Translations under genes and position numbers: made by a program
In this document: one piece after another, positions 18,010-24,675 of the stretch
Layout of the letters: each line of letters begins with the position of its first letter
Position numbering within the stretch: position 1 is the stretch's first letter
Notes under the pieces: model-generated
Told to the model about the DNA's origin: nothing
The model's database searches: none
Seen by the model: the letters and a program-made list of their open reading frames with translations, nothing else
NCBI GenBank assembly: GCA_039925145.1
Contig: JBDSZL010000027.1
Span: forward strand, 1-41,398
Reading direction: 5' to 3'
DNA: 41,398 nucleotides
From: JBDSZL01 sp039925145
Lineage (GTDB): Bacteria > Acidobacteriota > Vicinamibacteria > Vicinamibacterales > SCN-69-37

Positions 18010-19518
18010 ATGACTAAAACACGTGTCCTGCTCGGCGCGGCGACGCTGCTGCTGCTCGTGAGCACGGCCGATGCGCAAGTGCGTCAGCGGCCACGTCCAC
18101 CCGCGGCCTCGGTTGCCGATGCCGCCGAGCGGACCGAGTGGACCGCGCTCCGCGCGCTCCTGAAGCAGCGCGTCGACGCCAATGCTCCACAGATCGACGG
18201 CATGACGGCGCTGCACTGGGCGACGTACCACGATCAGACAGAGATCGCGGCGTTGCTCGTGCGCTCTGGCGCCAACGCCAATGTGACGACACGCTATGGC
18301 GTGACGCCGCTCTCCCTCGCATGCACGAACGGCGATGCCGCCATGGTGGAGCTGCTCCTGAAAGCCGGGGCCGAGCCGAACGCGGGCCTTCCGGGCGGCG
18401 AAACGCCGATCATGACGGCGGCGCGGACCGGCTCGCTCGCGTCGGTGAAGGTACTGCTAGCGGCCGGGGCAGCCGTGGATGGCAAGGACGAACGCCGCGG
18501 TCAGACGGCGCTGATGTGGGCGGCAGCGGAAGGGCACGATCGCGTGGTGCAGACGCTCATCGACGCCGGCGCCGACATGCGCGCACGGCTGCCGTCGGGG
18601 TTCACACCTCTGTTGTTCGCGGTGCGCGAAGGTCGCACGGCGGTCGTCAGCGTACTGCTCCGGGCAGGAGCGGACGTCAACGAGATGGTGCCAGTCGAAG
18701 GGCGCAGGCGCGGGTACGGCGGCGGGCTGCCGCCAGCCGGCGCGACACCCCTGCTAATGGCCGTCAAGAACGCGCACTTCGAGCTTGCCGCCGCATTGCT
18801 CGATGCCGGCGCCAATCCGAACATCGACGCGACCGGCTATACGGTGCTCCACGCCATCACAGCGGTGCGCAAGCCAGGCGTCGGCGATAACGACCCTGCG
18901 CCAGAAGGCTCCGGGAACCTGACGAGCATCGAGCTGGTCAAGCGGCTCGTCGCCCGTGGCGCGAACGTGAACGCGCGTATGACGAAGAAAGCCAATCTGA
19001 ACAACACGCGGCTCAACGAGATCGGCGCCACGCCCTTCCTGCTGGCCGCGCTCACCGCCGATGCTGAGTTGATGAAGGTGCTGGCGTCCCTCGGCGCGGA
19101 TCCGCTGCTGCCGAATGCCGATAACAGCACAGCGGTTCTGGTCGCAGCGGGTCTCGCGACCCGTTCTCCCGGCGAGGACGCCGGGACGGAGAAGGAGGTC
19201 ATCGATGCGCTCCAGGTGGTGATCGACCTGGGAGCCGACCTGAACGGCGCGGACAAGAACGGCGAAACGGTGATGCACGCTGCCGCCTACAAGAACCTGC
19301 CGGGCGTCGTGAAGTTCCTTGCCGCCAAGGGCGCGAGAATCGACGTGTGGAATCGGCCGGACAAGTTCGAGTGGACGCCACTCGCCATCGCGGTCGGCTA
19401 CCGCTTTGGTAACTTCAAGCCGTCACCCGACACCGAGGCCGCTATTCGCGACGTGATGCTGGCGGCCGGCGTCACCCCGCCCGTGACGGTGGTCGCCAAG
19501 ACGCAGCAAATCTACTGA
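18010..19518 (+). CDS. exported ankyrin-repeat protein
   Basis: Protein of 502 residues. A signal peptide at about 1-23 (MTKTRVLLGAATLLLLVSTADA) is followed by about ten ankyrin repeats with the usual G-TPL-xA and LLxxGA-xxN consensus (GMTALHWATYHDQTEIAALL, GVTPLSLACTNGDAAMVELL, GQTALMWAAAEGHDRVVQTL). A longer loop near residue 235 is Gly-rich (EGRRRGYGGGLPPAG). It has no catalytic domain, so a binding or scaffold role outside the cytoplasm is the natural reading. It is third in the DUF1592-DUF1552 operon, 13 bases after the DUF1552 stop. The open frame extends upstream into that gene, but the signal peptide fixes the ATG at 18010. No strong ribosome binding site is seen. Confidence 0.9.
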   Translation: MTKTRVLLGAATLLLLVSTADAQVRQRPRPPAASVADAAERTEWTALRALLKQRVDANAPQIDGMTALHWATYHDQTEIAALLVRSGANANVTTRYGVTPLSLACTNGDAAMVELLLKAGAEPNAGLPGGETPIMTAARTGSLASVKVLLAAGAAVDGKDERRGQTALMWAAAEGHDRVVQTLIDAGADMRARLPSGFTPLLFAVREGRTAVVSVLLRAGADVNEMVPVEGRRRGYGGGLPPAGATPLLMAVKNAHFELAAALLDAGANPNIDATGYTVLHAITAVRKPGVGDNDPAPEGSGNLTSIELVKRLVARGANVNARMTKKANLNNTRLNEIGATPFLLAALTADAELMKVLASLGADPLLPNADNSTAVLVAAGLATRSPGEDAGTEKEVIDALQVVIDLGADLNGADKNGETVMHAAAYKNLPGVVKFLAAKGARIDVWNRPDKFEWTPLAIAVGYRFGNFKPSPDTEAAIRDVMLAAGVTPPVTVVAKTQQIY

Positions 19519-19521
19519 GTT

Positions 19522-19538
19522 GACCTCAATATGAGGTC
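19522..19538. terminator. short palindromic hairpin between convergent genes
   Basis: GACCTCA and TGAGGTC form a perfect 7-bp stem with a 3-base loop, placed between the stop codon of the ankyrin gene and the stop codon of the convergent PQQ dehydrogenase gene. It could end transcription in both directions, but there is no T tract on either side. Confidence 0.4.
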
Positions 19539-19544
19539 GTCGCA

Positions 19545-21737
19545 TCACGGCAATGCGTAGGCCAGAATTTCGCCGCCATAGGCCCCGCCGCTGACGGCGA
19601 CGACGATGTACTGCTTGCCGTTGTGCATGTAGGTCATCGGGGAGCCCGTCTGCTGGATGGGCATCTCGACGGCGCCGGCGTCTTCCCCCGTGGCCTTGTC
19701 GTAGGCGCGCAATAGCGCCACGCGCACGCCGGTCGCGTTGGTGTGCACGCCGCCTTCGCCCGCAATCAGCAGTGTCTTGGTTGCGAGCACGCCGACGAAC
19801 GTGCGGCCCGGCTGCCCGAGCCGCGGCAGATCGAGGCCCTTGAGTGCCACGTGGTTCTTGATGTTGTCGGGTGTCGAGCTGTGCGTTTTCTGCCAAATCA
19901 GCTCGCCGGTGTTCAGATCGTACGCCGTGATGCGGTCGTAGGGCGGCTTCGTCAATGGCAGCCCCTGTACCGTGCCGCCGCCGCCGCCGCCCGGTGCGCC
20001 CGCGAGGCCGGCTCCGCCTGGTCCCCCCGCTCTGCCCGGGCCTCCTGTTCGACCTCCGGCTGGGGTGCCAGCGGCGGCTGGTCCGCCACCCGGTGTGACG
20101 GCCGGTGGTCCACCCCGGCCGGGCGCACCCTCCCGCGCGGCGCCGGCTGCGCGGCCACCCGCAATTCGAGCCGGCGGGGGCGGCGCTGGCCCTTCGCCCG
20201 GTTCGCGCGGCGGGGCCACGGGCGGCCGGCCGGCGCGTGCCTGGCCTGCGACATACCCCATGTCGGTCTGCGCCGGGTTGGCCGCGACTAGGCCGTTGAG
20301 GAACACCGTCGTGTGCGAGTGAACGAAGAGACGATTGGTTTCCGGATCCAGCGCGCCGCCAGGCCAGTTGGCGCCTCCCGTATCCGCGGGGAGTTGCAGC
20401 GTGGCAGCGGCTCCGTCCAGGGTGCTGAGGACGGGCGGCGTGAAGATCGGCCCGATTTGGTAACGCTTCACGACCGCCACGGCCTCGGCTTTCAGTGCCG
20501 GGGTGAAGTCAATCAAGTCGTCCAGGCTGAGGCCCTGCCTATCGAATGGCGCCGGCTTGGTAGGGAAGGGCTGCGTCGGGCTGGTCCTTTCCTTCGGCAC
20601 GGTGGACTGCGGCACGGGGCGTTCCTCGACCGGCCACAGCGACTCGCCCGTCTCACGGTTCAACACGAAGAGAAACGCCTGCTTTGTCGGTTGAGCCAGC
20701 GCCTTGATGCGCCGGCCGTTCATGGTGACGTCGAACAGGATCGGCGCGCACGGCAGGTCGTAGTCCCAGAGGCCGTGATGAACCGTCTGGTAGTGCCACT
20801 TGCGCTTGCCGGTCTTGATGTCGAGCGCCACGAGGCTCTCGTCGAACAGCGTGTTACCTGGCCGATTGCCGCCGTAATAGTCGCCTGTCGGCGTCTCGAC
20901 CGGAACGTACACCAGTCCGAGTTCCAGATCCGCGCTGAACTGCGCCCACGCGCCTGTGTTCCCGTTGGCCAGTGCAGACTCGTCGTCCCACGTCTCGTAT
21001 CCGAACTCGCCCTTTCGCGGAATCGTGTGGAAGATCCAGAGTCGCTTGCCGGTCCTGACGTCGAATCCACGAACATAGCCTTTGGCGTTGTGCACCGTTC
21101 GGGGAGCGCCGCCTGCCCGATGGGCGGCACCCACGACCACGACGTCGCCCGCGATCAGCGGCGTCGCGTTCAGGCCGATTTCTCCCGTGACCAGATCGAT
21201 GTCCTGGTCGTTCTCGAGCTTGAGATCGACGACGCCGTTCTTGCCGAACGAGGGCACGAGGGCGCCGGTCTTCGCGTTGAGCGCGATCATCCGATAGCCG
21301 GGGGTGACGTAGATGATGCGCTGGTCGGCGCCGTCGGCGCTGGACCAGTAGGAGACGCCCCGGCCGGCGCCGTTACGCGGCGCGTTCTGGCCACGCGGCC
21401 CTTCGTCTTCGCTGTGCATCCACAACATCTCGCCCGACGCGGGGTTCAGCGCGATGACAGCGCGGCGGCTGCCGGCGGTGGTGTAGAGGACGCCGTTCAC
21501 GACGAGAGGCGTCGCCGAGTAGAGGTTGTCCGGGCGCGGACCGAGAAAGTCGGTTTTCAGCCGCCACGCGATTTCGAGCTTCGAGAAGTTGGCCTTCGTG
21601 ATCTGGTCGAGCGGCGAATAGCGGGTGCTGGCGAGGTCGGCGCCGTACGTCTTCCACTCGCTCTGCTGAGCCAGCAGCGAGATTGATGTGCAGACGATGA
21701 GCGCAAGGCCGCTCGTCATCAGATGAGCCTTCTTCAC
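19545..21737 (-). CDS. PQQ-dependent dehydrogenase (quinoprotein glucose/alcohol dehydrogenase family)
   Basis: Exported quinoprotein of 730 residues with a signal peptide at 1-24. It has an eight-bladed PQQ beta-propeller with repeated tryptophan-docking motifs (ALNPASGEMLWMHS, GFDVRTGKRLWIFHT, ALDIKTGKRKWHYQTVHHG, AYDLNTGELIWQKT). It would oxidise a sugar or alcohol in the periplasm and pass electrons to a cytochrome. It carries no cytochrome domain of its own; a separate cytochrome c gene lies 11 bases upstream in the same operon. A Gly/Ala/Pro/Arg-rich insert of about 90 residues (501-589) interrupts the propeller between blades and probably forms a disordered surface loop. The substrate cannot be told from sequence. 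No PQQ biosynthesis genes are present in the window. Confidence 0.9.
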   Translation of the reverse strand: MKKAHLMTSGLALIVCTSISLLAQQSEWKTYGADLASTRYSPLDQITKANFSKLEIAWRLKTDFLGPRPDNLYSATPLVVNGVLYTTAGSRRAVIALNPASGEMLWMHSEDEGPRGQNAPRNGAGRGVSYWSSADGADQRIIYVTPGYRMIALNAKTGALVPSFGKNGVVDLKLENDQDIDLVTGEIGLNATPLIAGDVVVVGAAHRAGGAPRTVHNAKGYVRGFDVRTGKRLWIFHTIPRKGEFGYETWDDESALANGNTGAWAQFSADLELGLVYVPVETPTGDYYGGNRPGNTLFDESLVALDIKTGKRKWHYQTVHHGLWDYDLPCAPILFDVTMNGRRIKALAQPTKQAFLFVLNRETGESLWPVEERPVPQSTVPKERTSPTQPFPTKPAPFDRQGLSLDDLIDFTPALKAEAVAVVKRYQIGPIFTPPVLSTLDGAAATLQLPADTGGANWPGGALDPETNRLFVHSHTTVFLNGLVAANPAQTDMGYVAGQARAGRPPVAPPREPGEGPAPPPPARIAGGRAAGAAREGAPGRGGPPAVTPGGGPAAAGTPAGGRTGGPGRAGGPGGAGLAGAPGGGGGGTVQGLPLTKPPYDRITAYDLNTGELIWQKTHSSTPDNIKNHVALKGLDLPRLGQPGRTFVGVLATKTLLIAGEGGVHTNATGVRVALLRAYDKATGEDAGAVEMPIQQTGSPMTYMHNGKQYIVVAVSGGAYGGEILAYALP

Positions 21738-21748
21738 TGTGTCTCCTT

Positions 21749-22192
21749 CTAGCGAGCGGGAACGGAAGGCGCGTGGAACAGCACTTTCGCAAGCACGCTG
21801 GTCTCTTCCGCAAGGGGAGTGGCGCCGGCCGGGAGCCCTCCGGCACTCAGCAGGTAGCTGAGCAGTTCGACGATTTCAGTGCGCGAGAGGGTGCTCTGCT
21901 CGTCAGGCGGCATTCCTTTGATCTTGGTGACCAGCGCCGACAGGGGCTTGCCTTCCCACGCGCCGCTGAATTCCGGTCCGGCCAGAGGTGGGGCCTGTTC
22001 GATGCCGCCCAGGGTTTCGCCGTGGCAGCGAACGCAATTGGCCGCGTACAGCTTCTCGCCTCTGGTGGCCTGCTCTTTGGTGAACACCCCCGACAGCACC
22101 GACGGAGCAGCCGGTTCCTGCCTTGCCATGGCTGTCACAACCACCCAAACCAGCGCCGTGCCGCCAAGAAGTCGAAAACGAAGGTGTGTCAC
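21749..22192 (-). CDS. small exported c-type cytochrome
   Basis: Protein of 147 residues with a signal peptide (MTHLRFRLLGGTALVWVVVTAMA) and a class I cytochrome c fold. The heme motif CVRCH is at 53-57, and a likely axial methionine is M94 in KIKGMPPDE. It should be the periplasmic electron acceptor of the PQQ dehydrogenase encoded 11 bases downstream. The start is a GTG at 22192, chosen because GAGG at 22199-22202 lies 6 bases upstream and the signal peptide begins there; a GTG at 22240 in the same frame would add 16 residues in front of the signal. Confidence 0.87.
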   Translation of the reverse strand: MTHLRFRLLGGTALVWVVVTAMARQEPAAPSVLSGVFTKEQATRGEKLYAANCVRCHGETLGGIEQAPPLAGPEFSGAWEGKPLSALVTKIKGMPPDEQSTLSRTEIVELLSYLLSAGGLPAGATPLAEETSVLAKVLFHAPSVPAR

Positions 22193-22403
22193 GCAGGACC
22201 TCGCGGTCTTCACCTGTGTTGATGCTGTCGAGACCGGCACTGTACTTCAACCGCACAGCGGCGGTCAAAAGGGTCCAGGCTGCCCGGGGCCTCGGCGCGA
22301 CCGGCTGCAACTTCTACCGCCGTCCCGTGTTTGCACGGAGAGAGCCGTCGTCGCAGGCTCTTGACGTGTATAGTTTTGGCGCGCAGATTATGGAGGCTTG
22401 ACC

Positions 22404-22811
22404 GTGCAGACTCACATTCGCGTTCTGGGCGTTCTGCAAATCCTGTATGCCTCGATAGGCGTGCTGCTGGGCCTCACAGTGTTGCTGGTGTTCGGTGGGG
22501 TGGCGGCCATTGTCGGCGTCAGTGCCAGCCCGCTCGACAGCCTTAAGGCGGTGCCGGTGCTCGCGCTCATCGGCACGCTGGCCGCCGGGTTTCTGATGGC
22601 GCTCTCTCTGCCCAGATTGATTGCCGGCATCGGCCTCCTGAAGCAACGGCCGTGGGCGCGCGTTCTCACGATCGTCGTCAGCGTCATCGGGCTGTTCGAC
22701 GTGCCCGTCGGGCTGATCCTCGGGATCTATGGTCTTTGGGTGACGACCAGTCCCGCGGGCACGGCGATGTTCGAGGTCCCTCGCGCGGAAGCAACGCCGC
22801 TGGTGCAATAG
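22404..22811 (+). CDS. small integral membrane protein, function unknown
   Basis: Protein of 135 residues, almost entirely hydrophobic, with three or four membrane helices: about 7-38 (possibly two), 48-77 and 85-112. Between the last two is a short basic loop (LLKQRPWARVL), typical of cytoplasmic loops, and a polar tail of about 20 residues closes the protein. I do not recognise a named family; small bacterial DUF proteins with four helices look similar. The start is the GTG at 22404, 7 bases after GGAGG at 22392-22396; a TTG at 22398 is too close to that site. A TTGACG at about 22362 may be a -35 box. It lies between the cytochrome operon, which diverges from it, and the convergent sulfur-carrier gene. 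Confidence 0.75.
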   Translation: MQTHIRVLGVLQILYASIGVLLGLTVLLVFGGVAAIVGVSASPLDSLKAVPVLALIGTLAAGFLMALSLPRLIAGIGLLKQRPWARVLTIVVSVIGLFDVPVGLILGIYGLWVTTSPAGTAMFEVPRAEATPLVQ

Positions 22812-22835
22812 CCAGGGCGCTGGCGTCAGCCGCGC

Positions 22836-24296
22836 TCAGTATGAATGCAGCGACGGATCGATCCGTGCGATCCACTCGAGGATCCCGCCGCGCAGGTTCT
22901 GCACGCGTGTGAACCCATTTTGCTTGAGCAGGTTCACGGCCTTGGCGCTGCGGATACCTGATTTGCATTGCACCACGATGTCCTTCGCGTCGGCTCCCTG
23001 CGGCAGCTCGCCAAGGCGCTTGGAGAGCTCGCCGAGTGGAATCAACGTGGAGCCCTCGATGCGGCAGATGTCGTATTCGCTCGGCTCGCGCACGTCGAGC
23101 AGGAAGACCTCGCCGTTGTCGAGCCGCCGCTTGAGGTCGCCCACGGTCGTCTCCAGCTCGGCCGGCAGCGTGCCGGCGTCGGCCGCTTTCACCGCGGGGG
23201 TGATGCCGCAGAACTGCTCGTAATCGATCAGCTTCGTCACTGTGGGATGGTCGCCGCACACGGGGCAGGCCGGATCGCGCTGGAGCTTCAGCGTGCGGAA
23301 CTTCATCTGGAGCGCGTCGAACAGGAGCAGGCGGCCGATGAGCGGATCGCCAACGCCAAGAATCAACTTGATGGCTTCGGTGGCCTGAATGGTGCCAACC
23401 ACCCCGGGCAGCACGCCAAGCACGCCGCCTTCGGCGCAGCTCGGGACCAGTCCAGGCGGGGGTGGCTCCGGATACAGGCAGCGGTAGCACGGGCCGTTCT
23501 TGCTGGCGAAAATCGAAATCTGGCCGTCGAACCGGAAGATGCTTCCGTAGACGTTGGGCTTGCCGAGCAATACGCAGGCGTCGTTGGTGAGGTAGCGCGT
23601 CGGAAAATTGTCTGCGCCGTCGACGATGATGTCGTAGTCCTTGAAGATGTCGAGCGCGTTCGTCGAATTCAGCATCGTCTCGTGTCCGACGACGCGGATG
23701 TTGGGATTGAGGCCGCGGAGCCGGTCGGCGGCGGCGCGCAGCTTGGGCCGGCCGACGTCTTCGGTGCTGTAGAGGATCTGCCGCTGCAGGTTGCTGAAGT
23801 CGACCGCATCGAAATCGACGAGGCCCAGCGTGCCGACGCCCGCTGCGGCCAGGTACAGCGCGGCGGGGGAGCCGAGCCCTCCGGCCCCGACGCACAGCAC
23901 GCGCGCTTTCTTGATCTTGCGCTGTCCCTCGACGCCGACCTCCGGCATGATCAGATGCCGGCTGTATCGGCGGACCTCGTCATGGTTCAGGTCGAGGCTG
24001 GCGGGCGTTTCGGGCGCGGGCGCTCCACCCGCGACCGACGGCACGATGCTGACCGTGTCTTTGTCACCAACCGGCGTCTGTTCCTTGGTCAGGTAGCGGA
24101 TGTCTTCGTCGTTCACGTAGACGTTCACGAAACTGCGCAGGCGGCCTTCCGGGGTGAACAGGTGGTTGCGCAGTTCGGCGTGCACTGCGACCAGATTCTG
24201 CAGTACTTCCCCGACGTTCGAGCCGGCCACTTGCACGGTGGCCTGCTGGTCCGTGAACGGACGAAGCGGGGTGGGGATGAATACGGTCGTTGCCAT
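22836..24296 (-). CDS. CysO-like sulfur carrier / MoeZ-type E1 / rhodanese fusion
   Basis: A three-part protein of 486 residues. Residues 1-91 are a ubiquitin-fold sulfur carrier close to mycobacterial CysO (IPTPLRPFT, FVNVYVNDEDIR, SIVPSVAGG). Residues 105-360 are a ThiF/MoeB/MoeZ adenylyltransferase with the ATP loop GAGGLGS at 137-143, zinc cysteines at 270, 273, 344 and 347, and a conserved Cys at 287 (SCAEGG). Residues 383-486 are a rhodanese with active-site loop CKSGIRS starting at Cys444. Such an E1 adenylates the carrier's terminal glycine and the rhodanese supplies sulfur to make a thiocarboxylate. Here the Gly-Gly (90-91) is internal, followed by a Pro/Ala linker, so cleavage would be needed to free it. 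The start ATG at 24296 has GAGG 8 bases upstream. A Cys-codon attenuator precedes it, arguing for cysteine synthesis. Confidence 0.9.
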   Translation of the reverse strand: MATTVFIPTPLRPFTDQQATVQVAGSNVGEVLQNLVAVHAELRNHLFTPEGRLRSFVNVYVNDEDIRYLTKEQTPVGDKDTVSIVPSVAGGAPAPETPASLDLNHDEVRRYSRHLIMPEVGVEGQRKIKKARVLCVGAGGLGSPAALYLAAAGVGTLGLVDFDAVDFSNLQRQILYSTEDVGRPKLRAAADRLRGLNPNIRVVGHETMLNSTNALDIFKDYDIIVDGADNFPTRYLTNDACVLLGKPNVYGSIFRFDGQISIFASKNGPCYRCLYPEPPPPGLVPSCAEGGVLGVLPGVVGTIQATEAIKLILGVGDPLIGRLLLFDALQMKFRTLKLQRDPACPVCGDHPTVTKLIDYEQFCGITPAVKAADAGTLPAELETTVGDLKRRLDNGEVFLLDVREPSEYDICRIEGSTLIPLGELSKRLGELPQGADAKDIVVQCKSGIRSAKAVNLLKQNGFTRVQNLRGGILEWIARIDPSLHSY

Positions 24297-24315
24297 GCTG
24301 ATGTCCTCGTCACAA

Positions 24316-24428
24316 ACAAAAAAAGCCCGGAACGACTGGTTCCGGGCCCGGAGAGCGCCTGCGACCTGACGTGCTGTTGTTACTCGATGCCCGTCACCAC
24401 GCGCGTCTGCTCCAGCCCAGCCGTGGGC
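24316..24428 (-). promoter_or_regulatory. transcription attenuator arms and intrinsic terminator before the sulfur-carrier fusion
   Basis: On the minus strand, four arms can be drawn. Arm 1 (24428-24424, GCCCA) lies right after the Cys codons of the leader ORF and pairs with arm 2 (24419-24415, TGGGC). Arm 2, extended as GGGCTGGAG (24418-24410), can instead pair with arm 3 (CTCCGGGCCC, 24353-24344) as two 4-bp helices around a small internal loop. Arm 3 contains the first half of the terminator: GCCCGGAA (24347-24340) pairs perfectly with TTCCGGGC (24332-24325), an 8-bp stem with a 7-base loop, followed by seven T (24324-24318). A ribosome stalled at the Cys codons would cover arm 1, let 2 pair with 3, and prevent termination. 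The arm pairing is drawn by hand; the terminator itself is clear. Confidence 0.7.
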
Positions 24429-24469
24429 CGACAACACAGACACGTAGCGGAGACAATCGAGCCAGGCAT
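24380..24469 (-). CDS. cysteine leader peptide (29 residues)
   Basis: Short ORF from ATG 24469 to TAA 24380 encoding 29 residues, with Cys-Leu-Cys-Cys at positions 10-13 (TGT CTG TGT TGT, 24442-24431). Three Cys codons in four is remarkable in a genome where Cys is rare. An in-frame ATG at 24484 would add five residues. AGGTG ends two bases before the shorter start, close for a ribosome binding site. The stop codon is 33 bases before the terminator stem. Polycysteine leader ORFs are known as cysteine-responsive attenuators in mycobacteria; this one has the same logic in an unrelated phylum. The peptide itself need have no function. Confidence 0.7.
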   Translation of the reverse strand: MPGSIVSATCLCCRPTAGLEQTRVVTGIE

Positions 24470-24479
24470 TTCACCTACG

Positions 24480-24509
24480 TACATATCGCACCGGACGGGT
24501 TCCTGGCAA
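24480..24509 (-). promoter_or_regulatory. possible promoter of the leader ORF and sulfur-carrier gene
   Basis: On the minus strand TTGCCA (24509-24504) and TATGTA (24485-24480) are 18 bases apart. Transcription would begin near 24473, only a few bases before the leader-peptide ATG at 24469. The -10 match is weak. If real, the attenuated gene has its own promoter downstream of ilvA; otherwise it could be reached by read-through from the threonine operon. Confidence 0.3.
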
Positions 24510-24626
24510 CTGACGCCTCGAAGTGGTTCTTTCGCATCGAGCGCACCGGCTCGGCGGTGGGTGACGTCTCTCTGCGCATTTCCTCTCGACGATCTAGCCG
24601 AGAGCGCCCAACCCGCCGACTGTCTC

Positions 24627-24666
24627 GGGGCTTGGGGCTTGGGGCTCGGGGCTTGGGGCTTGGGGC
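24627..24666. repeat. heptanucleotide repeat array between ilvA and the cysteine leader
   Basis: Plus-strand units GGGGCTT, GGGGCTT, GGGGCTC, GGGGCTT, GGGGCTT and a final GGGG: the reverse complement of the array at 1951-2032. It begins 9 bases past the ilvA stop codon. Six runs of four G at 3-base spacing make the plus strand a strong G-quadruplex candidate. The remaining gene-free sequence between 24510 and 24626 shows no further structure I can name. Confidence 0.9.
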
Positions 24667-24675
24667 GTGAGCTCC

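Noticed and set aside
22836..24296. Annotation as plain MoeB or ThiF (molybdopterin or thiamine synthesis)
   Set aside because: The CysO-like N-terminus and Cys-codon leader point to cysteine; there are no moa, moe or thi genes nearby. A shared role in several sulfur pathways remains possible.
24470..24626. SAM or other sulfur-related riboswitch before the sulfur-carrier gene
   Set aside because: I looked for SAM-I, SAM-II and SAH-type conserved cores on the minus strand and did not find them; the Cys-codon ORF and terminator explain the leader better.
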